From assembly GCA_002305205.1 (NCBI GenBank), contig DBQJ01000003.1, forward strand, positions 79,541-109,120: a stretch of DNA of 29,580 nucleotides, read 5' to 3'. Both the position numbers and the translations under genes were made by a program. This DNA is from a candidate division WWE3 bacterium UBA1397. Lineage in GTDB: Bacteria > Patescibacteriota > WWE3 > UBA101185 > UBA10185. This document shows, piece after piece, positions 1 through 8,794 of the stretch; within the stretch, counting starts at the first letter, position 1; every line of letters starts with the position of its first letter. Below the pieces are notes generated by a model, which worked only from the letters and a program-made list of their open reading frames with translations, had not been told where the DNA came from and ran no database searches.

Positions 1-786
1 GAAATTGATAATGGATCTGATTATGTAATCGGATCCCGATTTACCAAGGGGGGAAGTATACCAAAAGAATGGGCTTTGTATAGAAAATTACTGAGCATAG
101 GAGGAAATATCTTTAGTAAAGTAGTATTGGGAATTTATAATGTTAATGATTTTACATCGGGTTTTAAAGCATCCAGGGTGAAAAATTTCGTGGATAAAAT
201 GGACATGTCCAGTGTATTATCCGGGGGTTTTGCCTACAAAATAGACTTTCTATTTAAAATGCATCGTTTAGGAGCAAAAATAAAAGAAGTACCTATTAGA
301 TTTGGTATAAGGGACAGGGGAGATTCTAAAATGGAGAAGAATAATTTCTCAGATTCTCTTAGAGTAGTATTATCGCTAAGGTATAACGAAAATAAAAATT
401 TCTTTAAATTTTGTATAGTTGGGGGTATAGGTTTTATTGTTGATACAGGATTATTCAATATTGTAAGAATACTTGGAATAGCGTCAAATATATCTGCAAT
501 TATTTCGGGTTCAATAGCTATGATAACTACATTTACTCTGAACAATTACTGGTCTTTTAAGGAAAGAAAAATAGAAGGTACGGAAAAGAAAATATATAGT
601 TTAGCTATATATGTAATATCTTCATACATACCCATAGTAGTAAGATCATTTCTGGTTAAATTTGCAGTAAATAATTTTGGTGATACTTTTATCATATCCA
701 ATACAGCTTTCTTTATTGGTATTATATTAGGATTGATTTGGAATTATACTGTATATAATAGAATAATATGGAAAGGTAAAAAATAA
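1..786 (+). CDS. DPM1-like GT2 / GtrA fusion, 5'-truncated
   Basis: The reading frame is open from base 1, so the gene begins upstream; 261 residues are visible. The first ~105 are the C-terminal half of a dolichyl/polyprenyl-phosphate mannose synthase (DPM1)-type GT2: YVIGSRF (8-14), a DFTSGFKASR stretch (about 50-59) and the EVPIRFGIRDRGDSKM region typical of this family. The nucleotide-binding N-terminus and the DxD lie outside the window. Residues about 134-261 form a GtrA domain with four predicted membrane helices, including an NNYWSF motif. Such fusions transfer a sugar from a nucleotide donor to polyprenyl phosphate in the membrane; GtrA is thought to help flip or anchor the lipid-sugar. 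A TTG at 76 gives a shorter frame but would cut the GT2 domain, so I reject it as a start. The stop overlaps the next ATG (TAATG). The sugar is unknown. Confidence 0.88.
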   Translation, partial: EIDNGSDYVIGSRFTKGGSIPKEWALYRKLLSIGGNIFSKVVLGIYNVNDFTSGFKASRVKNFVDKMDMSSVLSGGFAYKIDFLFKMHRLGAKIKEVPIRFGIRDRGDSKMEKNNFSDSLRVVLSLRYNENKNFFKFCIVGGIGFIVDTGLFNIVRILGIASNISAIISGSIAMITTFTLNNYWSFKERKIEGTEKKIYSLAIYVISSYIPIVVRSFLVKFAVNNFGDTFIISNTAFFIGIILGLIWNYTVYNRIIWKGKK

Positions 787-1556
787 TGGAATACTCAATA
801 GTCATACCTGCATTTAATGAATCGGATAAGATATCATCTACTATTACTCAAGTACTCAGTTTCATGAGAACATTTACTGATTCTTTTGAACTGATTATAG
901 TAAATGACGGAAGCGTTGATAATACAGCACAGATTGTTAGAGATATGGCGTCAGAAAATACCGAACTGATCCTTATAGACAACCCCCATAAAGGTAAAGG
1001 TTATACAGTATGGACAGGGATAATGGATGCCAGAGGTGATTATATTTATATGGCTGATGCCGATTTATCTACTCCTATATCCGAGTTAAAAAAATTATCT
1101 GTTTGGGTTAAAGATCAAAATTTTGATATTGTAATTGCTTCACGTGAGGGTACGGGATCTCAAAGGATCGGGGAGCCTGCGTACAGACATATTATGGGCA
1201 GAGTGTTTAATTTTTGGGTTCAATTGATAGCTCTTCCGGGTATACAGGACAGCCAATGCGGTTTTAAATTATTTAAAAGAAAAGCAGCAAAGGATATATT
1301 TTCACGTTTGCAAATATATGGTTCAGAAGCCAAAGAATTGAAAAAAGCTTATTTTGGGGCTTGGGATGTTGAAGTTTTGTATTTAGCCAGGAAATTAAGA
1401 TATACTATCAAACAAGTTCCTGTTACTTGGACACACGTTAAGACTAACAGAATAAGTCCTTTGGCCGATTCTTTTAAGATGGCTGTTGATGTTCTTAAAG
1501 TTAGAATAAATGATATAAAGGGAAAGTACGGATCTGCCCAGACATCCTTATACTAG
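786..1556 (+). CDS. ALG5/DPG-synthase-like GT2 glycosyltransferase
   Basis: A 256-residue soluble GT2 enzyme resembling dolichyl-phosphate beta-glucosyltransferase (ALG5). Visible motifs are the N-terminal SIVIPAFNE (4-12), NDGSVDNT (40-47), the metal-binding DADLSTP (91-97), DSQCGFKLF (155-163) and AWDVEVLYLA (192-201). Length and motif order fit the DPM/DPG synthase family without added membrane helices. The expected reaction is transfer of a hexose, classically glucose from UDP-glucose, to polyprenyl phosphate on the cytoplasmic face; the actual sugar cannot be read from sequence. The ATG overlaps the upstream TAA by one base, implying translational coupling to the DPM1/GtrA fusion. Having two lipid-sugar synthases side by side suggests two distinct polyprenyl-phosphate-sugar donors for the membrane GT-C enzymes downstream. 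Confidence 0.87.
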   Translation: MEYSIVIPAFNESDKISSTITQVLSFMRTFTDSFELIIVNDGSVDNTAQIVRDMASENTELILIDNPHKGKGYTVWTGIMDARGDYIYMADADLSTPISELKKLSVWVKDQNFDIVIASREGTGSQRIGEPAYRHIMGRVFNFWVQLIALPGIQDSQCGFKLFKRKAAKDIFSRLQIYGSEAKELKKAYFGAWDVEVLYLARKLRYTIKQVPVTWTHVKTNRISPLADSFKMAVDVLKVRINDIKGKYGSAQTSLY

Positions 1557-1584
1557 GATTTCATATTTGTTATTAATTTAATGT

Positions 1585-1590
1585 AAGGAA
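1585..1590 (+). promoter_or_regulatory. Ribosome binding site of ugd
   Basis: AAGGAA lies 8 bases before the ATG at 1599, inside the 42-base gap after the ALG5-like gene. It is one of the clearer Shine-Dalgarno-like sites in the window, fixes the ugd start and supports a bacterial host. I see no convincing promoter in the same gap. Confidence 0.65.
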
Positions 1591-1598
1591 TTAATATT

Positions 1599-2975
1599 AT
1601 GAAAATATGTGTTGTAGGAACAGGTTATGTTGGTTTAGTTGGTGCAGCTATATTCTCAGATTGGGGCAATCCTGTTATAGGTGTAGATAAAGACGAGAAT
1701 AAGATAGGAAGAATCAAAGCAGGGGAGATGCCAATATACGAACCTGGTCTTTCAGAGATCGTACTTAAGAACATAAAGGAAGGTAGCTTGTCTTTTACAA
1801 CATCACTTGCGGAAGGGGTAAAAGAATCTGAGGTTGTATTTATATGTGTAGGTACCCCTCAGAGTGAATCGGGAGCAGCAGATTTATCTGCTGTGTGGTC
1901 AGTAGCAAAGGAAATAGCTCAGAATATGAATGGTTATAAAGTAATAGTAATTAAAAGCACAGTTCCGGTAGGTACTAATGAAAGAGTAAAAAAGATAATT
2001 CAAGAGAACCTGTCAGGTAATTGTGATTTTGACGTTGCATCTAATCCTGAGTTCCTTAGAGAAGGATGCTCCGTTGAAGATATGAGGAACCCTGATCGTA
2101 ATGTTATAGGATCTGATTCACCTAAAGCACTTAGTATTTTAAGAAGTCTTTACGAGCATTTAGGAAAACCTATTGTGGAGTGTGATTTAAGATCTGCTGA
2201 AATGATTAAGTATGCTTCAAATGCCTTTCTAGCTACAAAAATAACTTTTGTTAATGAAATGGCTCAAGTTTGTGAGAGAGCCGGAGCTGATATTTCAGTG
2301 GTATCAAAAGGAATGGGTCTGGATAGAAGGATAGGCCACTATTTTCTAAATGCAGGAATAGGGTATGGAGGCAGTTGTTTTCCAAAAGATGTAGCAGCAT
2401 TGTATAAAACATCATCAGATCAAGACTATGATTTTAATCTTGTTAGGGGGGTCATGAATGTTAATAAATCACAGAAGGAATACTTTTTACAGAAAGTATT
2501 CAGATATTATGGAAAAAACTTATCTAATAAAAGATTTGCTGTATTGGGATTGGCATTTAAAAACGACACGGATGATATAAGGGAATCAGTTGCAATAGAG
2601 ATTGTTAAATATTTGAGAGGGGCTGGGGCTTTATTAAGTGTTTACGATCCTCAAGCAATGTACAATTCAAAGCAGATTCTAGGGGATAATGGAATTAAAT
2701 ATTGTTTGGATAAATATGAAACACTAGAGGGCTCAGATGCATTATTTATACTTACTGAGTGGAAAGAATTTGCTTCTTTGGATCTGGAAAAAGTAAAATT
2801 AACATTAAGGGAGCCTGTAATATTTGATGGAAGAAACCTGTTGGATTGGCGTAAAGTTGAAAGTTTAGGATTTACATACTTTGCAGTAGGAAAAAGAACA
2901 AATGGAGTTGAGAAGATAGAAAGAAAAGATGTCTATTCAACAGCTATTCTAAAGAATGAAAACAACCACCACTAA
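1599..2975 (+). CDS. ugd: UDP-glucose 6-dehydrogenase
   Basis: A 458-residue UDP-glucose/GDP-mannose dehydrogenase family enzyme. It oxidises UDP-glucose to UDP-glucuronate with two NAD+ in the cytoplasm. Visible features are the N-terminal Rossmann motif GTGYVGLVG (7-15), STVPVGT (120-126), NPEFLREG (149-156) that distinguishes UDP-glucose dehydrogenases, MIKYASNAF (202-210) with the conserved Lys and Asn, and the catalytic Cys260 in GYGGSCFPKD (255-264). The C-terminal UDP-binding domain has VLGLAFKNDTDDIRES (315-330). Length is normal and no key residue is missing. UDP-glucuronate could be used directly as glucuronic acid or be the precursor of xylose, galacturonate or related sugars, but no epimerase or decarboxylase is in the window. 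It is the only nucleotide-sugar biosynthesis gene here. Its last 20 bases overlap the next GT4 gene. Confidence 0.96.
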   Translation: MKICVVGTGYVGLVGAAIFSDWGNPVIGVDKDENKIGRIKAGEMPIYEPGLSEIVLKNIKEGSLSFTTSLAEGVKESEVVFICVGTPQSESGAADLSAVWSVAKEIAQNMNGYKVIVIKSTVPVGTNERVKKIIQENLSGNCDFDVASNPEFLREGCSVEDMRNPDRNVIGSDSPKALSILRSLYEHLGKPIVECDLRSAEMIKYASNAFLATKITFVNEMAQVCERAGADISVVSKGMGLDRRIGHYFLNAGIGYGGSCFPKDVAALYKTSSDQDYDFNLVRGVMNVNKSQKEYFLQKVFRYYGKNLSNKRFAVLGLAFKNDTDDIRESVAIEIVKYLRGAGALLSVYDPQAMYNSKQILGDNGIKYCLDKYETLEGSDALFILTEWKEFASLDLEKVKLTLREPVIFDGRNLLDWRKVESLGFTYFAVGKRTNGVEKIERKDVYSTAILKNENNHH

Positions 2976-4170
2976 AAAGAAAGTCCTCTTTTTTATACCC
3001 ACATTTCCGGTATTAACTGAGACTTTTATTGAAAAAGAAGTTCTTAAATTAGTTGAAAGAGGTAATATTGATATTGAAGTATTATCAATGGATGGAGATA
3101 GGGATAAACTGAATGAGAACCTGAAAGATATTGTATATTATAAAAGACTAAATTTTCTGAATATAATTCCCGTACCGATTTTTATTTTTAAAAACTTTAA
3201 AAAATTTCTCTATGTATTTAAGAAGCTTAAGAATAAAAATACTTCAGTAATCACATTATTATATAAAATAATTAAATCATGCGGATATGCCTTGATAATA
3301 AAGAAACATGAACCTGATTTAATATTAGCCCATTTCTTATCAGAACCATCTACCATAGGTTTAATATCTTCAATAATGCTTAATATTCCTTTTGTCATAT
3401 CAGCACATGCCAGAGATGTTACGGTATCTGCAGAATATGTAAGGGAGAAAATTGAGCACTCTAAGTTCATTTTGGTATGTAATAAAAATGCAAGAGATAA
3501 GATAATCTCATTAAATTACAATGTTGAAAATGAAAAAGTTATTCTCCAGTACCATGGTGTGGAAGTTAAAAAACTGCAGGAAGTAAAAGCTAAAGAGAGA
3601 GAGGATAAAAATATTCCTCTTATAGTTAGTATAGGTAGATTAGTGGAAAAGAAAGGACATGAGTATTTAATAGAAGCTTCCTCTATACTTAAGAAGAGAG
3701 GTATAAACCATCTCATATACATAATTGGGCCTGGTCCTTTGTATGACAACCTTAACAAGAAGATAGAATCACTTGATATTTCCTCCTCAGTGGAGATATT
3801 AGGAGAGGGAAAGGGCTTGCCTTTTTCAGACGCTATTTCAATTTTGAAGAGTGCGGATTTGTGTGTATTCTCAGGCATAAAGACTGAAGAAGGTGACGAG
3901 GATGGTATACCAAATGTAATTGTTGAAGCAGCGGCTATGAATATACCAATTGTAGCTTCTGATGCAGGAAGTGTATCTGAGCTGGTAACTAATGAAGACA
4001 CGGGCATTCTTGTAAGAAGCAGAGATGCTTATATGCTTGCCGATGCTATTGAAAGACAGATATTTAATCGTAAAGAAGCTGAGATTATGAGTAGTAATGC
4101 ATATAAAAAAGTATCTATGATATTAGATATGGATAAAAATATAATTGAGCTGGAGAATAAATTGTTATGA
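2956..4170 (+). CDS. GT4 glycosyltransferase (WcaL/AmsK-like)
   Basis: A 404-residue GT-B retaining glycosyltransferase of family GT4. The N-terminal FIPTFPVLTETFI (13-25) resembles the start of WcaL/AmsK/ExpC-type exopolysaccharide transferases. SAHARDV (149-155) sits in the acceptor domain. In the donor domain are GRLVEKKGHEYLI (227-239) and DGIPNVIVEAAA (316-327), where Asp316 replaces the first Glu of the usual E-x7-E nucleotide-sugar signature and Glu324 is kept; this variant is common in WcaL-type enzymes. It should add one sugar to a lipid-linked oligosaccharide at the cytoplasmic membrane face. The chosen ATG overlaps ugd by 20 bases, and its frame reaches the domain start directly. 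Donor and acceptor are unknown. Confidence 0.87.
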   Translation: MKTTTTKKKVLFFIPTFPVLTETFIEKEVLKLVERGNIDIEVLSMDGDRDKLNENLKDIVYYKRLNFLNIIPVPIFIFKNFKKFLYVFKKLKNKNTSVITLLYKIIKSCGYALIIKKHEPDLILAHFLSEPSTIGLISSIMLNIPFVISAHARDVTVSAEYVREKIEHSKFILVCNKNARDKIISLNYNVENEKVILQYHGVEVKKLQEVKAKEREDKNIPLIVSIGRLVEKKGHEYLIEASSILKKRGINHLIYIIGPGPLYDNLNKKIESLDISSSVEILGEGKGLPFSDAISILKSADLCVFSGIKTEEGDEDGIPNVIVEAAAMNIPIVASDAGSVSELVTNEDTGILVRSRDAYMLADAIERQIFNRKEAEIMSSNAYKKVSMILDMDKNIIELENKLL

Positions 4171-5378
4171 GAATAGCAGTTTTTATTAAATCTACTACGT
4201 TTCACAAAGGATACGGAGGTTTTGAAACACAGAATAAAGGTTTGTGTGAAGGACTTGTGTCCAGAGGACACAGTGTGTGTGTTTATACTCCTCAAAAAGA
4301 AATCAAAGAAAGTGAAATAACAGAAAATGGAGTTCTATATAGATTTATACCTTGTATTTTTGGTAATTTTAAAGCGTTGTCTTCAAGATCTAAAGAAAGC
4401 TGGGAAAATAAATCCAGAGAGTTATTCCTAAAAGATCATAAAGATTTACCTTACGATTTAGTTATAGGACAAAGTTCTTGGGCTTTGCCCATAATCAGAA
4501 TTAAAAACGACTTAAAAATCAAAATTATATCTATTGCCCATGGCAGCAAGATGGGTGAGTACCAGACAGAGATAAGAAATACCAAGAGTATGCGTGGAGT
4601 ATTTAAGGTTGTTATTGATTTACCTCATGTTCTGAGGACATTTTTCGGATCACAAAGGGAGTTTATTCATGGATCTGATCATATAGTTGCAGTTTCTTCT
4701 TTTGTTAAGAAAGCAATAATAGAGGAAACCTATGTTGAGGAAAAGAAGATTACAGTAATTAGGAATGGAGTAGATTCAAAAAAGATAATGGATCTAGCTT
4801 CCAATATAAAAACAGGAGAAGCTGCAAATGACAGCAATGTCATAAAAATAATATATGTAGGAAGAATAATAAGAGCAAAAGGATTGTATATATTGTTGTC
4901 TGCATTAAAAAGACTACATAAAAATAATCTTGAAGTGAAAATAATAGGGAGCGGGGAAGATAAGGAAGATTTAGAGAGGAAATTTAAAGAAAATATTACC
5001 CATATCAAATTTTATTTTACCGGACATATGAACTATGAGGATGTATTAAAAAATCTTATTCAATCAGATATATTCGTACTCCCATCTCTAAGAATGGAAG
5101 GATTTCCTATGACTTTAGTAGAAGCAATGTTAGCCGGTGTACCCATTATCGCCTCTGATATAGGAGGTAATTCTGATGCTGTAGAAAATGATGTAAACGG
5201 TTATTTGGTTAAACCCGGGGATATCTCTGCATTAAGTGAGAAGATAAATATATTAAGCGAAGACAGAAATTTAAGAGTTAGGTTAGGCAATAATGGCAGG
5301 ACAAAAGCTCTTCTTGAGTTTACAATAGACAGAATGCTTGATAAATATGAAGAAGTATTTAGGGAAATACAAAGATGA
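4167..5378 (+). CDS. GT4 glycosyltransferase
   Basis: A 403-residue GT4 enzyme. The N-terminal domain has the glycine-rich loop GYGGFETQNKGL (15-26), usual where the acceptor binds. The C-terminal domain has VGRIIRAKGLYILLSAL (231-247) and a complete E-x7-E signature in EGFPMTLVEAM (Glu311, Glu319) followed by GVPIIASDIGG. No membrane helices are apparent. The ATG overlaps the upstream TGA (ATGA), and a GGAG stands 11 bases before the start, so it is probably translationally coupled. Expected role: transfer of one sugar from a nucleotide donor to a growing lipid-linked glycan. Nothing in the sequence identifies the sugar. Confidence 0.88.
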   Translation: MRIAVFIKSTTFHKGYGGFETQNKGLCEGLVSRGHSVCVYTPQKEIKESEITENGVLYRFIPCIFGNFKALSSRSKESWENKSRELFLKDHKDLPYDLVIGQSSWALPIIRIKNDLKIKIISIAHGSKMGEYQTEIRNTKSMRGVFKVVIDLPHVLRTFFGSQREFIHGSDHIVAVSSFVKKAIIEETYVEEKKITVIRNGVDSKKIMDLASNIKTGEAANDSNVIKIIYVGRIIRAKGLYILLSALKRLHKNNLEVKIIGSGEDKEDLERKFKENITHIKFYFTGHMNYEDVLKNLIQSDIFVLPSLRMEGFPMTLVEAMLAGVPIIASDIGGNSDAVENDVNGYLVKPGDISALSEKINILSEDRNLRVRLGNNGRTKALLEFTIDRMLDKYEEVFREIQR

Positions 5379-6571
5379 AAATACTCAGAATAATCTATGA
5401 TTGGCCCAGGCCATGGCAGGGATTAGCACCGCATCCTTATGAATTAACAATTTCTCAGCTTAAAGCAGGGCATGAAGTTGAAATATTTTCAGGTTTTTGG
5501 CCTAAATCAGGGGGAGCTGAAAGACCGGGAAATATAAAAGTAAATACAGTAATAAGAGAGCCGTTTCCCGGAACAATATTTTTTACCAGCTCTGTATTGC
5601 TATTTTTCAAGTATTTGTTATGGAGAAGAAGCAATAAGGTTGATATAATTCATTCTCATGGGCATTTTGCTATTTGGATATATCTGTATCGTTACATACT
5701 TCAGAAGTATTTCCCTTGGTCAAAAGAATTAAAGACACCAATTGTTGTCCATTTTCATAATATCGCTCAAAGCAGGATGGATGAATTAAAAGAGAATAAG
5801 GCAGATATTAAAGAAATATCTAAAAGAATTTCCTGGCCTATGGAGATATTCTCCAATAAGTTATCCCTGAAAGTTGCCTCTGCCGTAATATTTGTATCAG
5901 AGAAGAATAGAACAGATGCAGTTACAATGTATAAAGCCGACCCTAAACGATCTTTTGTGGTAGAAACGGGAGTAAATCAAGAGATATTTCACAGTATCGG
6001 ACAGGAGGAAAGGGATAAATCAAGAAAAGAATTGGGATTAGACATGTACGATAAAGTTATTTTGAATCACGGTATGATGCTTGAAAGAAAGAACATCCAT
6101 CTTCTAGTTCAATCTGTACCGTATCTACCAAAACAATATAAATTGTTATTAGTTGGACCCGGAGATTCTGATTATCTTAACAAAATTGATGAGATCATCA
6201 AAAATAATAAACTGGAAGAGAGGGTAGTAAAAGTAGGTTACACACCTTATCCTGAAGCGCCGATAGCCTACCAAGTATCAGATTTGTTTTGTCTTCCTTC
6301 ATCTTATGAAGGATTACCCAAGGCAGTTATGCAGGGATTGGCTGGAGGTGTACCCTGCTTGGTTGCGGGATTCAAACTGTCAGAAAATATATCAGGTTTG
6401 GAATATCTGGATAGTACGGATCCAAAACATATTGCAGAAAGAATAAAACAGTTGATAGAAAATCCTCCTTATGTAGATGTACAAAAGGTTATTTCTCTTT
6501 ATTCTTGGGACAAAAGATCACAAGAAGTGGATAAAATCTATGACTTCGCGATTAAAAACTATCTTCTTTAA
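5375..6571 (+). CDS. GT4-like glycosyltransferase with variant E-x7-Q signature
   Basis: A 398-residue GT-B fold glycosyltransferase. N-terminal features are IIYDWPRPWQGLAPHPYEL (6-24), IIHSHGHFAIW (91-101) and VVHFHNIAQSRMDEL (124-138). The donor domain has LERKNIHLLVQS (236-247), LLVGPGD (258-264) and SSYEGLPKAVMQGLAGGVP (309-327). The second Glu of the normal E-x7-E is Gln320 here, a conservative but notable change in the nucleotide-sugar site; activity is still likely because the surrounding fold is intact. The ATG overlaps the previous TGA, and AGGGAA stands 8 bases upstream as a good ribosome binding site. It forms a run of three GT4 genes (2956-6571) and probably acts on the same lipid-linked intermediate. 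Confidence 0.83.
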   Translation: MKILRIIYDWPRPWQGLAPHPYELTISQLKAGHEVEIFSGFWPKSGGAERPGNIKVNTVIREPFPGTIFFTSSVLLFFKYLLWRRSNKVDIIHSHGHFAIWIYLYRYILQKYFPWSKELKTPIVVHFHNIAQSRMDELKENKADIKEISKRISWPMEIFSNKLSLKVASAVIFVSEKNRTDAVTMYKADPKRSFVVETGVNQEIFHSIGQEERDKSRKELGLDMYDKVILNHGMMLERKNIHLLVQSVPYLPKQYKLLLVGPGDSDYLNKIDEIIKNNKLEERVVKVGYTPYPEAPIAYQVSDLFCLPSSYEGLPKAVMQGLAGGVPCLVAGFKLSENISGLEYLDSTDPKHIAERIKQLIENPPYVDVQKVISLYSWDKRSQEVDKIYDFAIKNYLL

Positions 6572-8111
6572 CTACAAATTTATCTTCCTATTATTTTTAT
6601 CCCTTCATATTATATTTTTTAATATAAATACAGCTGAATGGGGAGATTCTTATAGAATACTCAGAGCTTCGGAATTTGTTAGAAAAGGGGCTTACCCTTC
6701 CGATGAAAAGAGACCCCCATTGTTCTCAATATTATTAAGCATAAGACCTGCCGCACAAGATCAAATTGTCTGGGGGAGATTATTTATGTTTGCAGTTTCT
6801 GTTCTTTTTTATTTTTTATTTACTAAGTACGCAAGGATGTATATCAAAGATAATAATTATGCATTATTGGCAGTTCTTTATTTTATATTTAATCCAATAA
6901 TATTTTACTGGTCTTTAAGAATAATGGCTGATGCATTCTTTGCCTTTTTAGCATTATTAGCATTGTATTGGTTAGCAAGCTGGAGAGATAGTCTGGATTT
7001 CGGGAAATTATTCCTCCTGGGATTTGTATCATCATTGGCTGTTTTAACAAGATTTGAAGGTTATTTATTATTTATTTCTGTTGTTGTAGGAATATATTTT
7101 GGTACAGAAAAGATTAGACTATCTTCACTTAGAATAAAAAATCTGTGGGTAAGATTAAAAAAATCTATCCTGAATATATTAATATACACAATAACATTTA
7201 TTATAGTTTTAGCTCCTTATCTGATAAGCAAAGATCCATTGAAATCATCGTATTTTAAAGAACCTCTGAGTAGAAGTTATGATTTTACCAATGTGTGGAT
7301 ATATTTAGTATCATTACTGTTTATTTTTGGATCGTTATTTTCCTTTTTCTTTATATACAAAAAACCAAGACCATTTATATCATTTTTTCAACGAAATATA
7401 TCAGCAGCAGTCTTTATAGTTTTAGAATTGTTACTTATTCTTTGGTGGCCTGCTGCCATACCCAGATTATTTACCTGTACCATTCCTTTTCTAATCATTC
7501 CTCTTGTGCTGTCAATAGAAGCATTTGTGAAAAAAAAGGAGAATATAAGAAATAAAGATTTACTTATTTTAATATTATTAATATTAATCTATTCAGTTAG
7601 CCAGTATTACCTAAAACTTCAGTTTTTAATTCCAGTAAAGACCAGTTTTATAGCAATAATATTATTACATATACTTATCATATTTTTGATTAAAAAGGGA
7701 AAGTATTTGTTATTCAATATATTGATAGTTATATCTCTATTCTTTTGGACTGTACAAACAGTAATACTTCACAAGGATATATATGCAGCGATAAAAGAAG
7801 CTGCAGAGTATTCAATAAATAATCTGGAAGGTGTTATAGCGTCAAATGACGCTACCTATCTTTATGAATGGTATCTAAATTATTATTCAGGCAACAAAGA
7901 GGCAAGATCTGTATATATAGGGGAAAAAGATATTGACGGTATTTTAAAAGGAGGAAACATTGATTATATATTGGTTACCAATGAGGATAATATAAGTCCA
8001 AGATTTAGTACATCGGACAGACAGGATCTCTATCTTATAAAAGATTTTAGGTATAATATCTCAGGAAGGGAGTTCTACGCCCGTATATATAAAATTGTGG
8101 AGATAAAATGA
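6540..8111 (+). CDS. GT-C membrane glycosyltransferase (PMT/ArnT-like)
   Basis: A 523-residue integral membrane protein with about ten or more predicted helices and an outward C-terminal tail. The first long loop carries AEWGDSYRI (32-40), placing acidic residues (Glu33, Asp36) where GT-C enzymes have their catalytic Asp. IMADAFF (128-134) and LTRFEGYLLF (169-178) match the PMT_2/ArnT layout. GT-C enzymes take a sugar from a polyprenyl-phosphate sugar and transfer it on the outer membrane face to lipid, glycan or protein. The frame is open from an ATG at 6477, but that would overlap the GT4 gene by 95 bases and add a non-hydrophobic leader; I prefer the ATG at 6540, just before the first helix. 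The following gene encodes a polyprenol-phosphate-sugar synthase, a likely donor supplier. Acceptor unknown. Confidence 0.8.
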   Translation: MTSRLKTIFFNYKFIFLLFLSLHIIFFNINTAEWGDSYRILRASEFVRKGAYPSDEKRPPLFSILLSIRPAAQDQIVWGRLFMFAVSVLFYFLFTKYARMYIKDNNYALLAVLYFIFNPIIFYWSLRIMADAFFAFLALLALYWLASWRDSLDFGKLFLLGFVSSLAVLTRFEGYLLFISVVVGIYFGTEKIRLSSLRIKNLWVRLKKSILNILIYTITFIIVLAPYLISKDPLKSSYFKEPLSRSYDFTNVWIYLVSLLFIFGSLFSFFFIYKKPRPFISFFQRNISAAVFIVLELLLILWWPAAIPRLFTCTIPFLIIPLVLSIEAFVKKKENIRNKDLLILILLILIYSVSQYYLKLQFLIPVKTSFIAIILLHILIIFLIKKGKYLLFNILIVISLFFWTVQTVILHKDIYAAIKEAAEYSINNLEGVIASNDATYLYEWYLNYYSGNKEARSVYIGEKDIDGILKGGNIDYILVTNEDNISPRFSTSDRQDLYLIKDFRYNISGREFYARIYKIVEIK

Positions 8112-8794
8112 AACTATCGGTTGTTATACCTGTCTATAATGAAAAAAATACTATAGAAAAGATAGTTGACTTGGTAAGACAAGTTGAAGGTATTGATAAA
8201 GAAATAATTATTGTTGATGATGCGTCAAAAGACGGGACGGTAGAAATACTTAAAAAGATACAGGTGAAGTATCCGGATATTAAAATGTTTTTCAAAGAGG
8301 AAAATAAAGGGAAAGGCAATACACTTAAAATAGGGTTTAAAATGACAACCGGGGATTATGTCATTGTTCAGGATGCCGATTTAGAATATGATCCCAATGA
8401 TTATTTAAAATTAATAAGAGCGCTAGAAGAAGAAAAGGTTGATGTAGTTTATGGATCAAGATTTAGTGGTAAATATGAAGATATGTCTAACCTTCATTAC
8501 TTTGGAAATAAATTACTCACTCTATTAACAAATACTTTATTTGGTGTGATGCTTACTGATATGGAAACATGCTATAAATTAATCCCGGGAGAATTCGCAA
8601 GAAGCATAGAAATAAAAAGCTCCAGATTTGATTTTGAACCTGAAATTACTGCAAAGATATTAAGAAAGCACCTTACATTAAAGGAAGTTCCTATTAATTA
8701 TAAAGGTAGAACAAAACATGAAGGTAAGAAGATAAGTTGGAAAGACGGTTTTTCCGCCCTTCTTACTCTAATAAAATTCCGTTTTTTTAATTAA
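8108..8794 (+). CDS. Polyprenol-phosphate-sugar synthase (DPM1-like GT2)
   Basis: A compact 228-residue GT2 of the DPM1-like family: SVVIPVYNE (4-12), IVDDASKDGT (35-44), QDADLEYDPNDY (88-99) with the metal-binding DAD, VYGSRF (114-119), TDMETCYKL (150-158), FDFEPEIT (174-181) and the lysine-rich YKGRTKHEGKKISWKDG (198-214). It has no membrane helices, unlike the GtrA fusion at the left edge. The reaction is transfer of a hexose from a nucleotide sugar to polyprenyl phosphate at the cytoplasmic face. The ATG overlaps the GT-C stop (ATGA), with GGAG 5 bases upstream, and the next gene also overlaps. This tight GT-C/DPM/DUF2079 arrangement suggests it feeds one or both membrane neighbours. Mannose or glucose is possible; the sequence does not decide. 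Confidence 0.9.
   Translation: MKLSVVIPVYNEKNTIEKIVDLVRQVEGIDKEIIIVDDASKDGTVEILKKIQVKYPDIKMFFKEENKGKGNTLKIGFKMTTGDYVIVQDADLEYDPNDYLKLIRALEEEKVDVVYGSRFSGKYEDMSNLHYFGNKLLTLLTNTLFGVMLTDMETCYKLIPGEFARSIEIKSSRFDFEPEITAKILRKHLTLKEVPINYKGRTKHEGKKISWKDGFSALLTLIKFRFFN

Noticed and set aside
76..786. TTG at 76 as the start of the first gene
   Set aside because: The frame is open to base 1, and residues before the TTG (YVIGSRFTKGG) belong to the GT2 domain, so the gene starts upstream of the window.
3516..4007. 163-residue open frame on the minus strand
   Set aside because: It lies wholly antisense to the GT4 gene at 2956-4170, has a low-complexity Ser/Ile/Phe-rich composition and no recognisable domain.
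6477..6539. ATG at 6477 as the start of the GT-C gene
   Set aside because: It would overlap the GT4 gene by 95 bases and add a leader translated from that gene's conserved C-terminus; the ATG at 6540 is placed just before the first helix.
7295..7555. 86-residue + strand frame inside the GT-C gene
   Set aside because: It overlaps conserved membrane helices of the GT-C gene in another frame and has no start signal or domain of its own.
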